Positions 56,282 to 64,000 of a DNA stretch of 64,000 nucleotides are shown piece by piece; within the stretch, counting starts at the first letter, position 1, and each line of letters opens with the position of its first letter. The notes beneath the pieces were generated by a model that made no database searches, was not told where the DNA came from, and saw only the letters and a program-made list of their open reading frames with translations. Source of the stretch: Cryptomeria japonica (taxonomy: Eukaryota > Streptophyta > Pinopsida > Cupressales > Cupressaceae); NCBI RefSeq assembly GCF_030272615.1, contig NC_081415.1:631013240-631077239 (forward strand). The letters run 5' to 3'. Position numbers and translations under genes: made by a program.

Positions 56282-58067
56282 TGTCATGGAAATAGGGACA
56301 AGGCAACAACAAAGTTCAATGTTAATAAGTTAGTTTCAACCATAAAACCAAAACAAAGAACTAAAAACCATTCCAAACATATCAAAAGAGATTTCAAAAA
56401 TCATGAAAGAAGTTTAACAAAATAAAAGAAAGGAGAAGAGCCTCCTTAAGAAGCTTCCATGATGCCTTTTGATGATTCTCCCTTGTTTCTATGCTCTCCA
56501 ACTCCCAAATGAGTGTAGCTCTCAGCTTTTAGCACTAGCCATGGATGTCATATGGAGATTCAATTGGATGTGATAAACAAATGCTATGCAAGTGTAGGTA
56601 GTGATGCTATGAAAAAGCTCTATGCTAATACCAATATAGCAACAATACTCTAATGCTTCCTTCTTTGCTTGAGGAGAAGGGTTCTATTTATAGAAGAAAT
56701 GGGGAAATGAAGGGTTAAGATTGAGCAATCTTAACAAGGGCTAGGATTAAAAGATATTCAATCCATGTGAGACTTTCAACCCAATCCCATGTTGACAAGT
56801 GTCACCATGAGGAGGCTTGAGAAGAGAGATAAGGAGCATTAAATGTTTGAGGGGACATGATGGCTACCCTAGGGGGTTGGCTTAGGGTTAGGTTAATGGA
56901 TTATTCCTTTTATCCAAGGGATAAATGAATGTGCAAGGGTTAAATGGTTACCTTAGTCAAAGAAATAAATGTTTTGAAGAAACCCATGAGTCAAAAGGAT
57001 GGTTAAGTTAGAGGAAAGTCTCTAACCAAAGGTAAAAGATGAGTTAACCATAAATGGTTATGTAAGAGCCTTTAATGGTTTGGAAGACTTTAGAGGTTAA
57101 CCATTTGAAGACATGAACCCTTTAATGGTTATTGGAGATTTTGGAGGTTTTTGAGAAGTGACTTCCTTTTATTTAAGAATGTGACAATGATTAGGATAGG
57201 ATTAGGTTAATTAAAAGGAGTTAGAAGAATCTAGAAGGGATTTAGGCATGCAAGTGGATTTTGTAGGAGAATGCAAGTGGGAGGAATTTTGGGATTTTCA
57301 ATTAAAATAAAATCATTTATTTCAATTAAATGGTGTAATTTACATTTGGATAGATATTTAAATAAATATTAATTTATTTAAATGTGAATGTAAATTTTGG
57401 ATTTTATTTAAATAAATCTTAATTTATTTATATTAGAAAAAGGAAGACAAAGCATTAAATGCTTGAAGACTTTGAGGGAAACCATTAAAGGCTTAAGAAG
57501 ACTCTAGAAAGAAGCCATTAAGTTTGAAGACTTTAAGGGAAACCATTAAAGGCTTAAGAAGACTCTAAAAGGAAGCCATTGAGTTTGAAGACTTTAAGGG
57601 AAACCATCAAAGGTTTGAGAAGACTCTAGAAGGAAGCCATTAAGTTTGAAGACTTTAAGGGAAGCAATTAAAGGTTTCAAGTGGGTGAGGATAAAAAGGA
57701 TTTTAAATAAATTATTTATTTATTTAAAATAGTAACTTGCATTTGTAAGAAAATGCAAGTGGGTGGAGGATAAAAGTGATTTAAATAAATGTTAATTTAT
57801 TTAAATGTGAGAGATGGGGTTTTGGGGGATTTAAATAAATAGATATCAATTTATTTAAATGTGAGAGAAGATTTAATTAAACAAATATGAATTATTTATT
57901 TAATTAATGGTCTAAATTTGGTTAAGTGAATTAAATCAATAAATTGAATAATTTATTTAATTAATAGGAGAAGAGGGTTAAAATGAATTAATTATTGATT
58001 GATGATTAAATAATCAAATAAATACTAAATATTCATTTAATTAAGTGGACAGATTTATGTGTGTACA
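56282..58067 (-). repeat. 3' LTR of the minus-strand Tat-type gypsy element
   Basis: On the minus strand the polypurine tract (CTCAAAGAGGGGCAAA) is followed by TGTACACACATAAATC, which fixes the right end at 58067. The left end (...TTTCCATGACA on the minus strand, 56282) is my best estimate. The U3 part (57300-58040) is full of AT-rich inverted repeats around TTTAAATAAATT, like the LTR at 113-885, and holds a 61-bp minisatellite. A minus-strand TATA-like CTATAAATAGAAC lies near 56690. Confidence 0.65.
57465..57680. repeat. 61-bp minisatellite in the Tat LTR
   Basis: Units start GAAGACTTT(A/G)AGGGAA at 57465, 57526, 57587 and 57648, exactly 61 bases apart, with a truncated fourth copy. Units differ at only a few positions. 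Confidence 0.95.
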
Positions 58068-60239
58068 TTTGCCCCTCTTTGAGACGGTGCGGTTTTATCA
58101 CATCATTTCAAAGAAAGAAATATAGGTATGATAAATATGCCCCATAAATGTTAATTTAGTGAGTGGTATGCCCCCTCGAGTGGGCCAAAAAATTTCAAAA
58201 AATCGGGCGATCTCTCGAAAAAGAACAAGAAGTGGAGGGGAGCTAGAATAGAAGAAATTAGCAATAACAATGAAAGAATGGAAGAAATCGGAGTTAAAAC
58301 GGAGAAATGAGCAAGCCAATGAGTACCCTTAGGTCATGCAAGAGATACAATGCGAAGTTAATGCATGATTTTTGATTGATACTGTACAATTGATCAAAAT
58401 TGGCTGGACAATCTGGTGCAATCAGTTTAATTGCCTCGGTCGAGTCAAAGTGTGACAGTTGATGCCAGTTGTTCGCTTGGACATGATAAAGTCTAAGTGA
58501 GTGAATCAAAGTGACCTGTTGTGACTTAGACAATTGATGTAATTGCCTGATGAAGTCAAGGTATCTGAAGCAACATACTCATTGAGACTTAGACAATTGA
58601 TGTAATTGTCTGTTGTGATTGTGTTTGATTGGTTGATCAATTGATAGTGTGTGTGTGTGATGGATGATTGTGGTGAATCATAGTAGCCCCGTTGAGACTA
58701 GGTCATTATAATAAATGTTTGATGTAGTCTAGGATTACCATGATCAATTACCTGTTGAGACCCGAAGATACTTGATCGGAGTATCTGTTGATAGTCTAGG
58801 TGTGTGGGAGTCGATGTATCTGTGTAGACAGAGTAATTGGCTTGATTGGGTTGATGGGACATGATGTAGGGTATGTGATGATGATTATTGAGATGGGGAG
58901 GGTGAGGGGGGATTCAATGTTAGATAGAAGATATGGAGGACCTATGGCTCATTCCTATGAAAGAAGAGGAAAATAGAGTATCCATTGTCATTACTATGTA
59001 TGAATGTATAGAATGCAACAAAATGCAATATATACAGATAAGATGGAATGATGATCCATAGTGCTTTATTTTCATCATCAAGCATGGTAGTATCAATCTT
59101 GGACGAGGCAATAGGAACCAAGTTTGGAGCATTGTACCTGTAAGAAAATAGTATAGATAAAGAATATGGACCTTTCATTCTGGTTCATGTGCAGATGGTT
59201 GAAGTATACGTTGTAGTCAGCAAACCATAGTGATCTATGACTAGATTTTTGCATATGATCACGTAGCTTAGTGAACTTCCCACGTAGACACCATTAGTAC
59301 ATGCCCCAGAACTTCATTGGAATAATTCACAGATGAAAAACAAGACAAAACGATACTTAGGAACCATCCCGACTACTCTAATCACTTGTGGATATCCCGA
59401 AGTAGCATAGGAACCTAATATAAATGAATAAATAACTTATCAAACTGACCAAGTACTTGATATCTTAAACATAATTTTCTTGTCAAATAAAATGTTATCT
59501 TTGTCTTTGTTTTGGGTAAGGAAGGATGCATCCTTGTTAAGACAGTTGTGCGTACCTGTGTTGATTATTTGGTGGATTTGATAAGTGATCATCATTTTGA
59601 GTAGCTTAAAATGTTTATTTGATGTTTGTTTCGATGTGTATGTACAATGGATTTTTTATGCGTTGCCATGTTTTTGATTGATTTTTGATGTTTTATGAAG
59701 TTTTTGGATTTTGTGAGTGTTTTTTAATGTTTTTGGTATTTTGTGAGATAGTTTTGAATGTTTTTGAATTTTGTGACATTTTTCGAATGTTTTTGGTATT
59801 TTGTGAGACAATTTTGATTGAAGAACTCAATGAATCATAATTAATGTAGAATCCACTTCCATCAATAGGTTTAAGAGTATTGCCCCCAGTTTAGACATGA
59901 CTATGAAAAAGCAAGATGCAAGATGCATGAAGTACTATCCTTGATTGTTGATCAATAACAAGCCATGGTTTGAATGATGGATGAGTGGATGCAATGAATG
60001 TGATCACAACAAGTCTGAAAGACAATGGAGCCATAGCCTTTATGAGTGGCGTATGTTTGCCAGGTTTTCACCATTGCACTTACCCAAGGTGCCACCAGAG
60101 TGGTTGTTCACCGTTTGGATGCATGATTTTTCTTTACTATTTTGATTTTTTCATATTTTCTTTAGGACATTTATCTGAATGTTTTTGTTTTTTTTCTGAT
60201 ATGTATGGGAGCCTGATGCTCTGTACAGCTTATGTATGA
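58068..60239 (-). mobile_element. 3' untranslated interior of the Tat-type element
   Basis: The polypurine tract lies at 58068-58085 and a CGAGGGGGCATACC motif near 58160-58178. No coding frame has a recognisable domain. Minor repeats include GACTTAGACAATTGATGTAA at about 58525 and 58588, a short GT run near 58650, and a roughly 30-bp tandem array at 59695-59822 (GTTTTTGG.ATTTTGTGAG units, four copies). The long non-coding 3' region is typical of Tat/Ogre-type elements. Confidence 0.6.
59695..59822. repeat. imperfect ~30-bp tandem array
   Basis: Four units of 29-31 bases with the core TTTTTGG(A/T)ATTTTGTGAG and a variable T-rich end. Confidence 0.75.
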
Positions 60240-61215
60240 AACTGTTTGAGGTGCATGTTGTTGATCGGATCTGCTAGTGGTTCTCCTTCTAAAGTAGCCA
60301 ACTAATATGCCCTGAACCCAAATACAGCAGTGATAACATATGGACCCAGCCAGTTTGATTCAAACTTTCCCTAATGTTCACTGTTTGGTTGGTTACGAGG
60401 ATTCTCCCCGAGAACAAGATCACCTACCTCAAATGTATGAGGTCTAACTCGATGATTATAGCTTCTACTCATGTGCTACTAATAGGCTTTGAGGTGATTG
60501 TATGCAGCTTGTCGACTTTCATCAAGTAGCTCCAAGTCTTGAAGATGTGATAATCTGTATGCTTCATCATCTATGAGATTATGCAAGGAAACCCGTAGAG
60601 ATGGTATCTTGACCTCGATAGGAAGGATGGATTTTGCGCCATAGACCAGTGAATAGGGAGTTGTGCCTGTAGGAGTTCGAATGCTAGTTCGATATGCCCA
60701 GAGTGCTGGACTTAATTGAACGTGTCAATCATGGCCGACATCATTGAATGTCTTTTTGAGGATTCTTAATATGTTCTTGTTTGATGCTTCATCCTGACCA
60801 TTGCCTTGTGGGTAATAGGGAGTAGAAAAGTGGTGTTGGATGTGAAACCTCTCACAGAGCTCACGGACATCTTGATTTTTTAAAGGAAGCTCGTTATCTG
60901 TGATGATGGACATGGGTACACCATACTGGCATATGATGTAATTAAGGATGAATGAGGCGATCTGCTTATCAGTGACTTGGGTAAGTGGAACAATTTCAAT
61001 CCACTTTGTGAAGTATTCGGTGGTGGTAATGATGAATTTATGGTCGTTGGATGAAGATGGATGAATTTTACCCACAAGGTCAAGTCCCCATTGACAAAAG
61101 GGCCATGGTGTTGTGATTGGTTGCAATTCATGTGTTGGTGCATGTATCAAGTCTCCATGAACTTGGCATTTCTTGCATTTTATGACAAAATAGTAGGAGT
61201 CTTTTTCTATGGACG
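60240..61215 (-). pseudogene. Tat-type integrase: CxxC, catalytic core and C-terminal module
   Basis: On the minus strand: SIEKDSYYFVIKCKKCQVHGDLIH (second half of the HHCC finger), then WPFCQWGLDLVGKI (first Asp), PMSIITDNELPLK (second Asp) and PQGNGQDEASNKNIL (Glu), so the DDE triad is intact. A stop follows VGHD at 60725. Beyond it come fragments of the C-terminal module: RTPTGTTPYSLVYGA, LSHLQDLELLDESRQAAY, SYNHRVRPHTFEVGDLVL, NWLGPYVITAVFG and LATLEGEPLADPIN. Integrase would insert element DNA into the chromosome. No chromodomain follows, as expected for the Tat lineage. Confidence 0.85.
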
Positions 61216-61664
61216 TGTTAGGGCTTCAAGCAAATCCGAAGCAAATGTGAACTAACAATTATATGCAGATTTTAATACAAAAGATAAAGGAATAAAATAG
61301 GAGACAGATAACACAGAGATTTAACGTGGTTCGCCCAAAATGGGTTACGTCCACCATACACAACCGTCCAATCTTTCTTATTATCCAACAAAAAGGTACA
61401 TCAACATTCCAATGCCTTAAGCATCCCAGCCGCTTGTAACATGCGTTTTTAGGGCAACAAACAAAGTCGGCCTTTTTAGGGTTTTATTACAATGTCAATT
61501 TTCATCAACAAAAAAAAATGGCAAAAAAAATTTTCTCGGGGGCTACCGCCCTCAAACCCCCGTAGCGGGCTTCGCCCACTTTGGGGGCTGAGAAGTGACC
61601 CTGGCAAGGATACGTGCTGAGTGTACAGTACTTTGCTGACCAGTCACCACATTTCAACAAGACA
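61216..61664 (-). mobile_element. solo copia-type LTR inside the integrase
   Basis: The minus-strand unit TGTCTTGTTG...CCCTAACA (449 bp) separates the codons for AGYYW from SIEKDSYYF, one continuous piece of the integrase zinc region. It contains TTGGGCGAACCACGTTAAATC, a motif commonly seen in the R-U5 part of plant copia LTRs, and a GC-rich stem region (61540-61595: CGGGGGCTACCGCCC / GGGCTTCGCCCAC). No internal region accompanies it, so a solo LTR is the simplest reading. The flanking five bases do not match. Confidence 0.6.
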
Positions 61665-62143
61665 ACCAATAGTATCCAGCACGCATGATCTTCTTTGCTA
61701 GTGATGGACCACTTGCACAACTCACTGGCATATTGTTGCTATACTGGTATTAGCATAGAGATTTTTCATAGCATCAGTACCCACAAATTTCCTTCATGTA
61801 CCTCTTCCAAGGCGTTTGTTGTCTCATCCTATTCCAAACATCAAAGGAGAGTACCATCAAGACTGCGTTAGTATAGGGTTTCAGCAATGATGGTGTATCG
61901 AGCGGTTTGGCGAATGAAGGTTTTGTGTTGGTTATTTGATTGGTTAGGAGGAAGTGTGTGATTGCGGACATAGGTGTAGAACTCACCGTACCATGGGGAT
62001 TCAGAACCAACAAGGTGACATATCATCCCGAATTTGGGGATATCATAAGCGGGAATCCAAAGTTGTTCTACCAAGAACTCATAGCGTGTTGAATTATGTG
62101 GAAGATCTACGAGAGATGCAATGGTAGCCATGGCGTCAACAAC
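61665..62143 (-). pseudogene. Tat-type linker and N-terminal integrase region
   Basis: The frame from 62131 reads MATIASLVDLPHNSTRYEFLVE and so on, the conserved linker after the second RNase H (canonically ..ADALATLAS.....). The TGA at 62143-62141 sits where Arg or Gln codons are usual. The HEG.CG motif appears at about 61790, and GPSLAKKIMRAGYYW at about 61710-61668. Between them lies foreign sequence (61731-61776) that matches the 3' LTR in inverted orientation. Confidence 0.75.
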
Positions 62144-62896
62144 TCAATTCTGATCTCTGGGTATATGCTCAAAGGTGATAGTAGTAAATGATGCTTTTAA
62201 ACTATCCACCATTTGCTTGTATGACATGAGTTTATCATCCTTGGTCTGATATTCGTATGTGACTTGTCGAATGACTAGTTGGGAGTCGCCATATATCTGT
62301 AGCTCTTTCAGTTTCCATTGTATGGCTATTCGAAGTCTTGTGATGAAGGCCTCATATTCTGCTATGTTGTTTGTACATGGAAAAGTTAGCCTGTAAGACT
62401 TCGGGATGTTATCACCTTGAGGTGTGATAAACAGAATGCCTTCCCTCGAGCCATGTCTAGTATAGGAACCGTCAAAGTATAGTTTCCATGGTTGTGTTGC
62501 TGTGATCATGAAGATCTCTTCATCTAGAAAATCGGAAACAAGAGGATGATCACTTGTGAGGGGTGCATCAGTCAACTGATCTGCAATAACTTGGCCCTTG
62601 ATAGCCTTACGGTCCACATACTCGATGTCAAATTCACTTAGAATCATCACCCATTTGGCCAAGCAGCCTATCAATGCTGCTTTGCTGAGTAAGTACTTTA
62701 GTGGATCGATATTTGCAATGAGTTGTACTTTATGTGTTAACAGGTAGTGCCTCAGTTTAGTGGCTGCCAAGATTACTACTAGCCAAGCTCGCTCAATAGG
62801 TGTGTAATTGAATTCATAGTCGACCAGTGTGCGAGAGATATAATACACAACACACTCTTTCCCTTCTGCATTATGTTGTGCAAGTAGTACTCCCAA
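62144..62896 (-). pseudogene. Tat-type RNase H plus second (archaeal-type) RNase H
   Basis: An uninterrupted frame of 250 codons. Residues 1-105 are the RT-linked RNase H remnant (CVVYYISRTL, YTPIERAWLVVILAATKLRHYL, KWVMILSEFDIEYV). Residues 137-215 form a second RNase H with WKLYFDGSYTRHG (Asp 142), NNIAEYEAF (Glu 180) and YGDSQLVI (Asp 204). Tandem RNase H domains are the hallmark of the Tat/Ogre lineage of Ty3/gypsy. All three acidic residues of the second domain remain. Confidence 0.9.
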
Positions 62897-62899
62897 TGC

Positions 62900-64000
62900 T
62901 GTGTTAGTTACTAAAATATAGAGCTATAGAGGCCTACTTGGATCTGGTGCGATCAACAATGGTGTATTCATGAGATAATCCTTAAGCATCTGGAATGCTT
63001 GTTGGCATCTAGCATCCCATTGAAAGCGGTTGTTTTTGTGTAACAAGTGTGTAAAGGGGTGACACTTATTTGCCAGTTGTGCAATGAATCTTCAGATGGA
63101 TTGTAGCCACCCTTGTAATGTCCTTAGTTGACTAATGTTCCTTGGAGGTGGTATGTCCATGATTGCTTTAACCTTTGTTGGGTCGACCTCAATGCCTTTG
63201 CTTGAGACAATGTATCCTAGAAGCTTCCCTGAGGTTACTCCAAAGACACATTTCTTTGGGTTGAGTCAAACATGATATTGTTCCAGTCTGTCAAATATTT
63301 TCTCTAATATTTCTAGATGACCTTCTCTTGTTAATGATTTTTCCAGTAAGTCGTGAACATAATCCTCCATTATGGTATGCATCATATCATGAAAGATGGT
63401 GGTCATTGCTCTTTGATAGGTCGCCCCTGCATTCTTTAGACCAAAAGGCATTACATTCCAATAGTATGTTCCCCATGGACATGTGAAGGCTATCTTATGT
63501 TGATCCTTTGGTGCGATCCTTATCTAGTTGTACCTTGAAAAGCCACCCATGAGAGAAAGCATGGCATGTCCTTTTGTTAGGTCCATGATCATGTCAATGT
63601 TTGGTAGGGGGAAGTCATCTTTAGGACATGCCTTGTTTAGATCTTTGAAGTCAATACAGATACCGATGCCCCCATTTGGTTTGCCGACAGGTACAATGTT
63701 GGAGATCCAATCTGCATAATCAATTGGTCTAATAAAACCAACATCCAGGAGTTTCTTAAGTTCTGATTTGACTAGTACTGCAATCTAGGGGTGCATCTTG
63801 TGAAGCTTCTATTTGATAGGCTTAGCTCCTTCTACCATGGTGAGGAGATGCATGAATAAATTAGAATCGAGACCGGGCATATCTGCATATGACCATGCAA
63901 AGTTGATCTGATGCTTTTGGAAGAATTCTACAAACTTAGGCTGTTCCTCTGAAGTTAAAAGAGATGTCAGAAGTATGTGGTGAGGAGTCTCAGGGGTCCC
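62900..64000 (-). pseudogene. Tat-type reverse transcriptase, N-terminus outside the window
   Basis: On the minus strand: SELKKLLDVGFIRPIDYADW, IGICIDFKDLNKACPKDDFPLP, AMLSLMGGFSRYN-stop-IRIAPKD, WNVMPFGLKNAGATYQRAM, MEDYVHDLLEKS and LNPKKCVFGV...LLGYIVS. Motif A, canonically ..FMDGFSGYNQ, has Gly for its catalytic Asp, and the YVDD box reads YVHD. Stops interrupt it at several points, including one before LNPKKC where Arg (CGA) is usual and one where CAG (Gln) is usual (GYNQI). The enzyme is dead twice over. Confidence 0.9.

Noticed and set aside
57300-58040. Regularly spaced AT palindromes read as a CRISPR-like or origin array
   Set aside because: Spacing and spacer lengths vary, the genome is a plant's, and the block lies within an LTR.

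Overview
This is nuclear DNA of a seed plant with a large, transposon-filled genome. A gymnosperm (conifer-type) genome fits best. The evidence is AT-rich sequence, many decayed LTR retrotransposons of several lineages nested in one another, and one ordinary plant gene with a 4.6 kb first intron and no 3' end in sight. The species is inference. No prokaryotic, viral-defence or CRISPR system is present, and only one cellular protein-coding gene is supported.

Layout. 1-885: 3' end and 3' LTR of a + strand Ty3/gypsy Tat-type element. 886-6671: a minus-strand non-autonomous gypsy-like element (called family A here) with gag/protease remnants and no reverse transcriptase (RT). 6672-7314: a repetitive minus-strand coding relic. 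7315-21539: a + strand chromovirus (Ty3/gypsy with C-terminal chromodomain). A Ty1/copia element (10029-16365) sits inside its gag-pol with a perfect CTCAA target duplication. 21540-23272 and about 27270-28320: two more family A LTR-region copies. 28323-30600: LTR debris and microsatellites.

31249-37013: five canonical GT-AG exons of a plant NT-C2 (EEIG1/EHBP1 N-terminal) domain protein. Intron 1 holds a 1.4 kb tandem duplication. The coiled-coil part expected after the NT-C2 domain is not visible in the remaining 27 kb.

39503-39810 and 44401-44641: two copies of one SINE family. 40026-41100: a dead hAT transposase. 42790-43660: a copia relic. 44054-50500: a + strand LINE broken up by a SINE, a tandem duplication and a minus-strand non-autonomous copia element (45429-49662) that encodes gag and protease plus an acidic tail but no integrase or RT. 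50505-51345: a minus-strand LINE ORF1 remnant. 54060-55700: diverged direct repeats, one copy carrying a 354-bp LINE-tailed insertion with a 12-bp target duplication. 56282-64000: the 3' LTR and much of pol of a minus-strand Tat-type gypsy element with dual RNase H, whose integrase is split by a solo copia LTR.

Every autonomous element is dead. All three LTR-element RTs have a substitution in the catalytic YxDD box, and three of the four protease active-site motifs are altered. The copia element carries six premature stops without a frameshift. Its host chromovirus carries frameshifts and transversions as well. This agrees with the nesting order.
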